A DNA stretch of 64,000 nucleotides. It comes from Macrotrachela quadricornifera. Lineage: Eukaryota > Rotifera > Eurotatoria > Philodinida > Philodinidae. Shown piece after piece: positions 47,777 through 59,113 of the stretch (positions are counted from its first letter, which is position 1; the number at the start of each line of letters is the position of its first letter). The DNA lies in the NCBI GenBank assembly GCA_022393335.1, contig JAJEKB010000543.1, positions 299,675 through 363,674 on the forward strand. The letters run 5' to 3'. A program made the position numbers and the translations under genes. The notes under the pieces are model-generated. The model saw only the letters and a list, made by a program, of their open reading frames with translations. It was not told where the DNA came from and ran no database searches.

Positions 47777-49193
47777 TTATTGAATATCATAAATCAACAT
47801 TGATTGTTTCATTCGAATGATTAAATATTGTTTATCTAACATACAAGCATTAAATATAAAATCATCAAGAATTATTTCGAATTTTTCTTCTTGACCATCA
47901 ACAAGTAAAAGAGAATGTTCATGAATTCCATTTCCATAAACAACTAACCACCGTCGATCATCAATAAATGGTGTTAAATAAAGCATAAAATCACTACTTC
48001 GATTTCCTTTTAATGATGATAATGAAGGTTGAATTGAAATTGTAGATAATACTTGTGTTAAATCTAATGAATAAAGACTTATACGGAATTGATCTTGTTT
48101 ATTTTTAATAATAAAACCAAATTGTGAACAAGATGGATTAATACGAATACATCGTATACCTTAGAAAAAGAAAATAAATATTCTTATTAAATCATATATT
48201 TTACCAGCATCATCTTTATTAATTAAATTATCTTTTGACCAAGTTTTTATTAAATTCCATTGTGGTAATGTACCATATTGTCGAAGAATTTCTTTTGTAT
48301 CATGACAACAAATAAAAACACATTGATTTTGTTCAACATAAGTTAAAGATATTAAATGATGTGATTGATTACCACGAACTTGTGGAATATTTGTACATGT
48401 ATATAAATGTGTATCAAATAATGAAAGAATCATACGACTTAATACAAGAAAACAATTAAGTATTGAACACCAAACAATATCTGATACAAAACCATTTTCT
48501 ATTGTTGACCATGATACACTTCCACCCTAAATTAATAAAATTATTAAAACAAAAAAATAAATAAATAAATAATTACTTACTAAAGTACCATTAATATTGT
48601 ATAAAATAAGTTCATCTTTATCATATATAAGAATTTCATCATGTTTTGAATTACATGCCATAGCACGACATGTTGATGAAAAACGATATGATTGTACAGG
48701 TATTGTTCGTAATAATGAATGACGAAGTAATGAATAAGCAGTTGGTGTATTAAGAATATTAGTTGAACAACATATTTCAAGATTATAAATTGAACCTGGA
48801 ATATTTTTAACCTAAATTAAATATATAATAATTAATTAAATTAAAAATAATCATATAAAACTTGTATAATTGTGGGTATTTGTGTTTGTAATTGTTCTAA
48901 TTCTTGTATTAATAAATCATTTTTTTGTCGTGTTATTGTCATTAATTGTCTTTGTTTATAAATTTTTAAATTTTCATTTAATGTATCATATAATTGATCA
49001 ATTTCATGTAATTTTTTATTATAAGTATCTCGTATTAAATTTAATGATGAATTTAACCATAAATCAAGTTCTTTTCGAGCATTTATTCGACAATCACTTG
49101 ATGAAAATGTTAACGATTGAATCATATCAATAAGTCTATTAAATAAAAATATTTCAAATTATTATCAAATATGAATACATACTGATTTTCCAT
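47777..49193 (-). CDS. Coiled-coil plus propeller-like protein, unrecognised
   Basis: A 406-residue protein built from five exons: 49193-49183, 49135-48862, 48811-48581, 48526-48205 and 48159-47777. The first exon is only 11 nt and gives MENQ after splicing. The second-exon donor (GTTTTA) is weak, so that joint is the least certain. Residues 5-95 are charged and helical (coiled coil, pattern QLYDTLNENLKIYKQRQLM). The rest alternates short hydrophobic strands with Ser/Asn turns (YNLEICCS, DIVWCSILNCFLVLS, CIRINPSCSQFGF, WLVVYGNGIHEHSLLLVDG), typical of beta-propellers. This layout resembles B-box/NHL-type proteins without the zinc finger. No named family. It lies tandem to the next gene, 183 bp apart. 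Confidence 0.65.
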
Positions 49194-49375
49194 TATTAAT
49201 TTTGACAAAAGCAAATTAATAAATATCTAAAAGTAAAATAGATTCTTTCTAACTAATTAAAATTATAATTTAATTTTTCATAATCTTTATTACAATAGTT
49301 TTTCTTTTTCAACAAAAAAAAAAAAATAATCTTTCAAAAATCATAACAAATCAAGATAAATAAAGAACAATCTAA

Positions 49376-50485
49376 CTAAGAACGATATTTCAAATATTGT
49401 ACACGACTAGCATTTACATTAAGTAACATTAAATCTTGACAATTTGGTAATAAATAAACAAATTGTTCATTACGATCAATACTTTTTTCAACAATCATTT
49501 GTTGTATTTCATTTTCATTATTAAAATTAAAAAAAACTAAACGATTTTCTTCATTTTGTTTCATACCAATAAATACTAATGTATTATCATCATAAAGACA
49601 TTTTATCGATGAAATATTATTATATAATAAATTAAATTCATATTTAATTATCATTGTTGTTGGATCTAATATAAGAATTTTATTTATTATATCTTTTAAA
49701 TTAAAAATAAGATATGAATTTGAACATGAAAATATTTCAATTTGATTATTAACTATTGAATTAGGTAATTGTTTTGTATGTAAATGAATAAATTGAAATG
49801 TATAAACATCAATTGATTTTATTGATTGATTATAAATATAAAGACGATAGGAATTACAAGCAATGATATTTTTTAATAATGAATTATAATGAGAAAAATC
49901 AAAACGTTTTTCAACTAAAAGTGATTGATTTGTATCATATTTAAATGTATAAAGACTTTTTAATGTTACAACTAAATAAACTTGTAATACTTCACACCTA
50001 TATAAATTAATTAATAAGAATTTTTAGAAAAAAAAATAATTGATTATTATTTACCAAAGTAAATCTATAATTTGTTTTTCTGTTTTAGGCCATCGTAATG
50101 ATCGAATATGATAACCAGTTGGTGTAATAAGATGAATTATATTTCCATTTGTATTAATACATATTGTTGTTGATTGATTATCAGATGCAAGAAGATTTGT
50201 ACCATGTGGAAGTTTAATAACATGAGCAAAATAAAATTTTGATATATCTATTTGATTAATAAATGTTGATGTTGATGATATATTATCATTAAATATTGAA
50301 ATAGGTAATACCGGAGATGAACATATTGGTTCATTAATTGATGTTCGACATGATGATGATAATAATGTACGAGAATATTTACTTGAAGGAATATTTAGTG
50401 ACATTAATGGAATTGGAGAAGAATGAATGATATGTTCGGATAGATTAATATCATTTATCTTTGAATTATGTTGAATATTTGCCAT
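49376..50485 (-). CDS. Propeller-like protein, likely paralogue of its neighbour
   Basis: A 350-residue protein from two exons, 50485-50055 and 49997-49376, joined inside the Trp codon (WPKTEKQIIDLLW/CEVLQV). The N-terminal 75 residues are Ser/Pro-rich and probably disordered (SSPIPLMSLNIPSS, SSSCRTS). From about 80 onward, repeated strand-like segments appear (NLLASDNQSTTICINTNGNI, VVTLKSLYTFKYD, NIIACNSYRLYIYNQ, FIGMKQNEENRLVFFNF), suggesting a beta-propeller of WD/NHL type. It shares general style and strand order with the downstream gene, so a tandem duplication is inferred, although pairwise identity looks low by eye. No catalytic motif. Function unknown. Confidence 0.62.
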
Positions 50486-51321
50486 TTTTGTACTGTTTTA
50501 TATTATTAATTAGTGTTTTAACTTTTATTTTAATAGAAAAAATTCTAGTGGTTTATAAATATGGAGGCAAATGGAATTTTCTTCCCATATTCGCGGAACA
50601 ATAAACGATTGGTTAATAGAGTTGACGTATAAAAGTTCGTGATGAAAGATTTTGATCTTTTCAAATAAGAAAATATTTATTTTTTCTGTTATTTATTATG
50701 AAAACGACTTTAATACTATTTTAAGAATTCGCAATGAATTCTTTTGCCTCTTTCAGTTAAGTCGTGACTCTGCTGCTAATATAAGTGCAGTTTGAAATAT
50801 TGATGTTCGTTTTCCATTGTATAGACAATCTATGTGATTTAACGTATATGTATACATTCAAAATCTATTACTATTGATTTAAAATAACGAATATATTTAT
50901 TAAAAAATGAAATTCTTATATTATTTTATATGAAAAAAGTAATGTACAGCTACAAAAAAATAAATGAAAAAATATTTTTTGTCTTTCAAATTTCATTGAT
51001 TATATTCTTTTTATAAATCTTCAAAAATATTTCCATAATGAATTCATATTTTATAATCAATTAATAAAATCAACGATCTTCATGATATGAAATGTTATCA
51101 TGTAAACAATCTACTTTCTGTACTATATTGTTATTGAATATGACTACAATAAGCCCACAACATTTTTTATGTCATTATTGTTTTTTTCTTCCTGCTATTT
51201 CACAATCCTTTCTCATGCACAAGAAAATGCAATGTTTTTTTCTCTTCTTATGTTGCAATATTGCATCATTACTAATATCAACATAATAGACATACAACAG
51301 ATTGATATACAACAATTAGTA
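50486..51321. other. Divergent intergenic region
   Basis: 836 bp between the starts of the propeller-like gene (minus) and the F-box gene (plus), so it must hold both promoters. AT-rich. The open frame upstream of 51322 (from 51169) is in frame with the F-box protein, but its extra residues are hydrophobic/Ile-rich and unlike an F-box leader. Confidence 0.4.
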
Positions 51322-53084
51322 ATGTCGACTGCAATGCTATATACTTTACCTATTGAACTTATTTATCATATTTTGGAAAATCTTGATGTACAAACAATTC
51401 TTTTTTCATTTCGAAATGTATGTAAACGATTTTATACGATTGTAAATACCTATAATCAATATAAACTTCAATTAAATACAATTTCAAAGAATGATTTTCA
51501 TCGAATTTGTCGTATAATTCATCCAGAAAATATTATTTCACTTACACTCTCTGATGGTGATATGACACCAGGACAAATTTGTTTATTTATATCACTTTTT
51601 AATATTAAACAATTTATACATCTTCATTCATTAACTCTTATTCAAATTGAAAATTTTGAATTAAATATACTTATGGAACAAATTAATATTAATTCTCTAC
51701 GTTCATTATCAATTAATATTCGAAAAAATAATTCAAAATCAAAAGATATATCAATAATATCTCTTTTATCAAATATTATTAAAGCTAAACTCTATAGACT
51801 TGATTTAAGTATGTGGAATCATGAAATAAATAATATAGTATGGCCTAAACAATGTACATTACGTCATCTTACTATTGGTCATTATTTAACATTTAAACAA
51901 ATTTTTATAATTCTTTCTCAATTATCTTATCTTGAAACACTTGTATTAAGAAATTGTATTGTAAATGATATAGATCAAATAAAAATTATATTTTCTAATA
52001 TTGAAAAAAATACAAGTTTAATCTCTTTAACATTTAAAGATAGTCGATTACAAATGAATGAATTAAAATCATTACTTTCATTAACACCTTCTCTTGTTCA
52101 TCTTAAATTAATTGGTAGTGTTATGGCATCTGATTCTATATTAGATGGTTCTCAATGGGAAGAATTTATTCAAACAAAATTATTATTACTTAAAAAATTC
52201 GAATTTTTCTTTCGTGCGAAAATTAATATTAATCAAACTTCTACAAATATTGAATCATTACTTAATTCATATCAAACAATATTTTGGTTAAAATATAAAT
52301 GTTGGTTTGTTACTTATAATTATACTATTAAAACTGGAACATTAAGATTATATACTATACCTATATGTGATTCTTGTATAACATATGAATCAGATTTTGA
52401 TAAAGTTTCATATACAACTTCTACAATAATGAATAATGAATCATTCATAATGAATAATGTACATGGTGTTCATTTAGATTTAACACAATTAATGACAACT
52501 GTAACAGAACAAAAAGTAAATGATGAAATAAAACTAAAAAAGAAAATTTTTTTTGATTTTTCTTCATATAGATTGTATTACCAGATCATCATTTATTTTG
52601 CAATCTAAATGAATTAACATTAACTATCAATGGAGAATGGCCTTCTAATTCTCTTAAATATCTTTCAAATCTTATTGATTTATCACATCTTACTACACTT
52701 GAATTATATATTGATATTGACTATTGTTCAGCATTAAATACAATAAATAATATAGAATATTTACTTCAACAAACATTCAATGTTCATTCACTAACATTAT
52801 CTAATTCACATTGTCAAAGTAATTTAAATGGTATTATTGAAAATTTTTGTTCGATTATTCCTCAACATATTAAACATTTGGATATTTATGATATGGATTT
52901 AGATGATATTAAATTACTTTTACAACGATTAAAACATCTATCAAGTATTACATTTGTTTTTATTTATGATATGCCATTTAGTCCTACGGAAATTATTGGA
53001 TGGCTTTCTCAAAGAAGAAATTTCACATATTTAGTAGATAATTGTTCTCTTTCTATATGGTTGGGAAATAATATTAACATGTAA
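51322..53084 (+). CDS. F-box protein with LRR-like body
   Basis: A 568-residue protein from two exons (51322-52515 and 52572-53084; intron 56 bp). Residues 4-45 form an F-box (LYTLPIELIYHILENLDVQ, then SFRNVCKRFYTIVN), which should bind Skp1 in an SCF ubiquitin ligase. The remaining sequence has irregular Leu-rich segments (LHSLTLIQIENFELN, YRLDLSMWN, LRHLTIGHYL, LETLVLRNC, LVHLKLIGS, HLTTLELYIDI, HIKHLDIYDMD), a degenerate LRR solenoid for target binding. Met at 51322 is chosen because it lies three residues before the F-box core and upstream residues look untranslated. Large families of such single-intron F-box/LRR genes are typical of bdelloid genomes as far as known. The target is unknown. 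Confidence 0.85.
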
Positions 53085-53279
53085 CCAAAATTGACATGAA
53101 TAACATAGTATTTATCATGATTTACAAAAAATTAATTTGTATAAATTTTTTTACGCATTAGAAAGTAAATGAACAGAAACCATTATTTTTCTTCAACAGA
53201 GTTGGAATGTTTATTGTAAATATAATAAAAAAAGAAAGTTAAAATAAACTAATAAATGTAAAATAATATTCTAATAAAT

Positions 53280-54341
53280 TTATTTATCAGGATTGTTAAT
53301 AAAAGCATCAACTTGTTCTTCAACACTATCAAAAACACTTGGTCGATGTGGTTTCCATCCCAATTTTCTAACTCTTTCAGCTTTTGAATTTGATTCACTA
53401 CCAGCTATATACCAACTATATTTTCCCCAAAGACTACTTTCGACTTCATCATCTGGAAAACTTGTAACATCAGATGATTTAGCAATACCTTTTTTATGTA
53501 TAACTTCACCAATTTTTTCTGAAAGTTGTTTCCAACTATGTTTTCCATTTTCAGCAAAATAATAACCTTCACGTCCTGTAGTTAAATATGGACTAATATC
53601 TGCATTTGATGTAGCATTAGGACCATATGCAGCAAGAAGTTGATCAAATATAATTATATATGCATCACATAAATCAGCAATATGTACATTATTCCATGTT
53701 GCTTCACCTGATCCAATCATTTCAGCTTTATGACGTTTTAAAGCAGCTCGTACAAGTGCTGGAAGTTGAACAGATGTACGATTAAATGGACCTGTACCAA
53801 TACCATAAATAAGTGGAGGAAGAACGATAACAGTTTTTAAAAGAGGATTTGCTTCAGCAGAATGAATAATGTAGAGATCAATTTCACGATGAGGTTGTTT
53901 ATCATCAAGACCATTAATTTGAGTAGGATTAAGATCAGAATAGATTGTACCTGTACCTTTCTTACCACGAACATCTTCTGTAAGTACACCTGTACCACTT
54001 GTATGAATATAAATTACAGGTTTTCCTGTTTCTTTAGTTCGTTTATTTAAACCGGAAATAATAGCTTTAGTTGAAGGAAGATCATCAGCTGAATTTGCTG
54101 TATGAATAACAATATGGGATTCGTTTGCAGCTTTTTCGATAATTTCAAATGATTCATTTGAACCAATAATAGGTGTAACATTGAGTGATGCTAATTTTTT
54201 GACTCGTTCATCATCACCACGAATAAGGGCTGTAATATGAAAATTTGCAGCATTTGAATGTTGAAGAAGGCTTGTTAAAATACTTCCTCCAATATAACCA
54301 GTAGCACCAGTTAAAAATATGTTAACTTTATTAGAAGACAT
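53280..54341 (-). CDS. NAD-dependent epimerase/dehydratase-like protein (extended SDR), intronless
   Basis: A 353-residue Rossmann-fold protein on one exon. The N terminus has the cofactor loop GATGYIGG (12-19) after a single beta strand. VIHTANSADDL follows the fourth strand; HTSGTGVL is the segment that should carry the catalytic Ser/Thr. The typical YxxxK pair is not obvious here, which suggests an NmrA-like or atypical SDR rather than a classical epimerase. LPPLIYGIGTGPFNRTS and NNVHIADLCDAYIIIFDQL are common to this epimerase-like group, best known to me from fungi. Codons are slightly less AT-biased than its neighbours and there is no intron. Fungal-type ancestry by transfer is inference. 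It converges with the F-box gene, 195 bp apart. Confidence 0.83.
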   Translation of the reverse strand: MSSNKVNIFLTGATGYIGGSILTSLLQHSNAANFHITALIRGDDERVKKLASLNVTPIIGSNESFEIIEKAANESHIVIHTANSADDLPSTKAIISGLNKRTKETGKPVIYIHTSGTGVLTEDVRGKKGTGTIYSDLNPTQINGLDDKQPHREIDLYIIHSAEANPLLKTVIVLPPLIYGIGTGPFNRTSVQLPALVRAALKRHKAEMIGSGEATWNNVHIADLCDAYIIIFDQLLAAYGPNATSNADISPYLTTGREGYYFAENGKHSWKQLSEKIGEVIHKKGIAKSSDVTSFPDDEVESSLWGKYSWYIAGSESNSKAERVRKLGWKPHRPSVFDSVEEQVDAFINNPDK

Positions 54342-54951
54342 TGACTCAATATTCTAGTAAACAGTGATAACTAAGGTGAAAAATAAAGATATATATATAT
54401 AGGCAGTGAGAAAGAAAGACGTAAATGAAGAAAGTAAAAAAAAGAAAATGTGCACTCTCATCGATGACATAGCAAATATACAGAGAAAGAAAAAAGAAAA
54501 ATGTGTTAAGAATAATGACAAAGCATAAATCGATATTTTGGTTTAACACTTATCATATGTTCATTATTTTGAAGTATAAAAAACCAAAATTCTCAATAAT
54601 AGAACGTCTCTTCCCTAAGTTTTAATGATTTATATCAGAGATATATCAGCTATTAGTGTAGGTATTCCAAAAGTTTCAACTATATCTTTTAGGATTATTT
54701 ATACTTACAGAAAATATCATTGACTAGTAATGGTACATTAATGGATTAGAAAAATGATTAACATTATCTGACATATTTTCTCTCTATCAAACAATGTCAT
54801 TATAGAAACATTTTATAATATGACCTCATGTATTAAATTCATTGTACATATAACAAATTGTGCTATGCTAAAAGAAAACATTTAATTCAATAATATATTT
54901 ACATACTGTTCTTAGAAAAAAAAAAAAGAAAAACAATGTCTTAAAAAAAAT
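54342..54951. other. Upstream region of the epimerase-like gene
   Basis: 610 bp AT-rich spacer with a TA repeat near 54391-54400 and purine runs near 54410-54500. It contains the promoter side of the epimerase-like gene and the 3' side of the secreted-protein gene. Nothing else recognised. Confidence 0.4.
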
Positions 54952-55474
54952 TTAATGAATATTATTATCATCAGTTAAAATAGTCATTCGAATAAAAGTT
55001 CCATAATCTAAAATAATTTGATTTGATGTTTCAAATTTAATTGAACATTGATTATATTCATTTGAAGATATTGTAATTGATTCATTATTATTATTATTAT
55101 TATTTAATAATTGTTTTTTCAATAGTTTTATTACTTGTAAGATGATAAATATTTTTAATTAAATTTTTTCTTGATAATGATGTTTTAAATAAACGTAATG
55201 AAAATGATTGGTTTTTATCTGATTCAAGTGTTAATGTCATATTACCCGATGGAAAATGCCAAAAAAATGTTATTTCTCGATTTATACATTGATCAATTGA
55301 TGAACTAATTGATGCTTGTTGACAATAGAATGATGATGATGATGTAGATGAAATAATAAATGAACATGGATAATAAGTCCAAACATTTGTAATTGATTCA
55401 CATTTTGATAATATAGATGAAACTTGAATAAAATAGAAAATAACTAATGAAAATATAGTTATTATAAAGAACAT
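54952..55474 (-). CDS. Small secreted Cys-containing protein with an apparent frameshift
   Basis: Start Met at 55474 is followed by a signal peptide (MFFIITIFSLVIFYFIQVSS) and an extracellular-looking chain with cysteines in SKCESITNVWTYYPCSF, SFYCQQ and DQCINRE, then FFWHFPSGNMTLTLESD with a glycosylation site. The frame stops near 55100 at an ATT/AAT microsatellite. One base over, the other frame continues with a poly-Asn run into ESITISSNEYNQCSIKFET and DYGTFIRMTILTDD and ends at TAA 54954-54952. That continuation looks coding, so a 1-base indel beside the repeat, or a sequencing error there, is the simplest reading. An intron from 55139 (GTAATA) to TTTTAG near 55013 is the alternative and would drop much of it. 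No family recognised. Confidence 0.5.
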
Positions 55475-55890
55475 TGCATCATTTTGTGTGCGACAAACTA
55501 CTGTTTGATAGTAGAATAAAGGAAAAAAAAAAAAAGAAATTTGATTTAATGAACGTATATGTTTACATGAGATAGGGAGGTATGCAGGTGAGCCGATTGT
55601 AAACATACATACGTGTGCGTATAGGAAATGTGTCATCACGCATTCGATCAATAGACACTAAATGTTCGTCGACGGAAGGGGAAGACATTAATTATCTTCG
55701 ATTTATTGGACACTCCCAACTATTATTCATTATTTGTTTTGTTTTTTTTTTAATCAAATGTTCATTATATCTCATTTTCTTTGTTTTTTATTTAAACAAA
55801 AAAAAAAAAATGTAACAGACAAAACTACACAAAAGAAAAGAATAACAATAATAAAGACAATGAATAAATTTTAATTTTAATGTTGTTCTT
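55475..55890. other. Spacer between two minus-strand genes
   Basis: 416 bp between the CDK stop and the secreted-protein start. It has A/T homopolymers and a less AT-rich block around 55600-55700 whose open frames lack motif. It presumably holds the promoter of the secreted-protein gene. Confidence 0.4.
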
Positions 55891-57367
55891 TTAAATAACA
55901 ACACGTTTCATATTTTCAGTTTGTAATCGAATTGCTCGATCTACAGCATTTCGTACAGGTTTTTCTAAATTAATAATACGTGAACAAGTAAAATATGGAT
56001 GTTGTTCAATTAATTGTTTAGCTGTTGGACGTGTTTGTGGATTATAAACGAGAATATCCTAAATAATAATTAATATAAATATATATATGATATATGTATA
56101 TATAAAGTATTCATACAGCTAGCAGTTGTCGACAAGCAGTTGACATAGATAATTGTGATAATTCGACACCATTAAATGGAAAATTTGGAAAACTTGTTTG
56201 ATAATAAAGACATTTGGCAATATCAGGCCATTCAACTACCGATGGGGTACCAAGCAATCTACTAATGCAGAGTGAAAAATCAAAATAAACTAACTTACCG
56301 AAAAATAAGTAATAATTGATCAATTTCACATTCACCACGAAATAATGGTCGATGAAGACACATTTCAGCAAATACACAGCCAACACCCCATATATCCAAA
56401 GGCATACCGTAAGCTGGTGCATTAAGTAATACTTCAGGTGGACGATACCAAAGTGTTACAACTTCATGTGTTAATGCTCGTTCATGTATACGACAACGAC
56501 GTGCAAGACCAAAATCAGCCAATTTTAAATGACCTGAAAATTTTCTAGAAAATATTTTTAATAATAAAATTAAATATTTACCATCATAATCAATAACAAT
56601 ATTTGATGGTTTTATATCTCGATGAATCTTAAATAGCAATAAAAGAAATCATAAGAAGTAAATAAATAAAAAGAACAATTTACAATTGCACGTCGATGAA
56701 GATAATCAACAGCACATAATATTTGATATGTATAATTCTTAAAAAATATAATAAAAAAATAAATTTAAAATAATATTTTATTTATTAAATATACTTGTAC
56801 GAGTTTAGGAGATAAACGTTCTGTACATAAACATGCATCCATATATCGTTTAAGATCTATAGGAAACATTTCAAGAAAAAATGAAAGAAAATCTTTTTTA
56901 TCCAAATTATATTCAACACGAATAAGTCTAAAAAATATATTATTATATTACAATAAAAATTTCTTTTTTTTAATTGATTTATTTCACTTAATAATATTTG
57001 GATGATCAAGTGTTTTAAGTATAGAAATTTCTCGAATAGCTGTTGCTGATATATCACCATTAGCATCCATTTTTTCATTATGTTTTATTGTTTTACGAGC
57101 AAATTCCCAAGTTTGTTCAACTGAATGACGAACATGATCAACATAACCAAATGTACCTAATTAATTAAAATTTAATTTTATGATTAGAAATTAAAAAACA
57201 TTACTAACCAGTTCCTAGAAATTTAATGTGATTCCATGGAAGTGGAGTAATTGACTGTCTTTATTTTAGAAAATAGGAAAAGAATAAAAATAATATGAAG
57301 AATTTATCAAAGAAAAAAAACTTTACATTGGCAATGATGATCGACAAGTATTTTTATGATAGTTCAT
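55891..57367 (-). CDS. Divergent cyclin-dependent kinase
   Basis: A Ser/Thr kinase of 345 residues from nine exons: 57367-57327, 57258-57209, 57156-56988, 56927-56795, 56737-56684, 56627-56582, 56533-56299, 56258-56117 and 56058-55891. Glycine loop GTGTFGYV (29-36); Lys52 in ARKTIK; helix ISATAIREISIL (66-77), a variant of PSTAIRE; catalytic HRDIKPSN (Asp153); DFGLA (Asp171); T-loop ALTHEVVTLWYRPPE with Thr186 in the CDK-activating site; GTP and PQTRP end motifs. All catalytic residues are present. The T-loop sequence is that of the CDK1/2 group, while the cyclin-binding helix and the activation-loop part RRCRIHERALT are divergent. Role in cell-cycle control is inferred; the cyclin partner is unknown. 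Confidence 0.88.
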
Positions 57368-59113
57368 TCTTCTTTATTTCTCTTTAATCTCAAAAGGAAA
57401 ACTGACTTGGCACACAAATTCAAAATGACTCTCGTAAAATAAATACAGAGGAAGAACGAATTTTTCCTATTGATAGATAAATAATGTGATGTGGTAATGG
57501 ACTGAGACAGAATCGCGCTGAGATATACTAATTTATTTGTTTACAGATGTCCCTCAGTGACTGCTTATATAATCACCTTTGTATAATGTATAATTTTATA
57601 TAAAATTGAAAAATAATAGTGTGTTAGTAGAATGATTCCTATTGAAACTTGGTTTTTAATTAATGATAAAAGGTGAACAAAAAACTAAGGTATATTTATA
57701 TCTATGCATTCTTGAGAAATCACATGATAGCCTTGACATAAATTTGGCATTATTTGAAAGCAGTAGGTGAAGATATTTATGTATAAAGGTAGAATCAAAA
57801 ATTCTCGAAGCATCCTTTTATTTTGGAATAAACGATGTATTCATCTGTATTTATTATACAGATCTTCATAATCATTAGTATGGCTTCAATTATTTGGTTG
57901 ATGAAAAAATTTGTAATTACTTTTTAAAATTTTATTTGTGCACTTTTTTTTTCGTTAAATGTGCTTATCTTTTTATTCTGAATTCAGATTGAACTACAAG
58001 ATACACAGACTACCATAGGTAATAAGTAGAATATCGAATAGTAACACTTGCAACATGTACCATTCTATCGGTAAGTTACACTATTTTGTTGATGAATGAA
58101 GTTAATGTTGTGTCTCGAGAGTGAGGAATTATTCTCTACATTTTCTGCTTTTTAACTCATTCGATTAAGTAAAGTAAATTCCAATTTATCCTATTTAATT
58201 AATACAAATTATGTTGTTTTTTATCTCTAAGAACGGTTATAAGTCGACATCTATGCTTCATTGATACCTAGCACACAAAAAGAAAAGATTGATCTTTTGT
58301 TCATGTATTCTCTCGTTTGTCTGTTCGTGACATATGTATCAATTTTATAATGACTAACTAGTAATAAATTATATAACAATTGTTGTTTTATGCTTTATTA
58401 ATAGTGACGTAGATCGAGAGTATTTCATATGTGAGATCAGTAATCAATGGTCAATGTTTCAAACCTCAATAAGTATATGAAATTGTTGCTAAAAAATTTT
58501 TATAAGAAGTCGAATTTATGTTACAAGTCATTCTTAAATTGTATGATAGATATTGTTTTTAATCAGTAGATATATTCATAAGTAAATTGATGAAGTTATT
58601 CGTTGTAAATCATTTAATAAGATAACGAAAACAATAAAATAATATATCAATAGGTCTATTTTATGATTTAATAAGATCGAACAAATATGCTAAACTCTTT
58701 CAATAGCTAACTAACTTATTTAATACAATTAAAAATTTCAGTTCAATTTCTTAATATCATTCGATTATTATTATTTATTTCGTTTATGTTTGAAGATAAT
58801 AGTATTTTAAATTTTAATATAGTTTCATTGAATATCTACGATTAAATTTAAAAAATAAGAATTGATAAAATCATTTGTCAATATCTATATTGAGGGTATT
58901 CAGTTGTTCTTTACCAAATATTGACATCAAATATAGTAACATTCTTTTTAAAAATTTAATTCTAATCTTTCATTTATTCCATTTACATCATATTTAAATT
59001 CAATCATTTCTTTTGAACATCTCGAATAAATCTATTGACAAGGTTATTTTCATCAAATACAAAGATATAAACTCATTTGAATATAATATATATTCTTATA
59101 ATTTTTTTTTTAT
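57368..59113. other. Intergenic, nothing recognised
   Basis: 1.75 kb AT-rich spacer between two minus-strand genes. No long open frames, element ends or RNA signatures were seen. The CDK promoter is presumably at the 57.4 kb end. Confidence 0.5.

Noticed and set aside
49193..49376. Reading the two propeller-like genes as one gene
   Set aside because: The upstream gene ends in a proper stop at 49378-49376 and the downstream one has its own Met exon at 49193; joining would need skipping of a stop with no good donor nearby.
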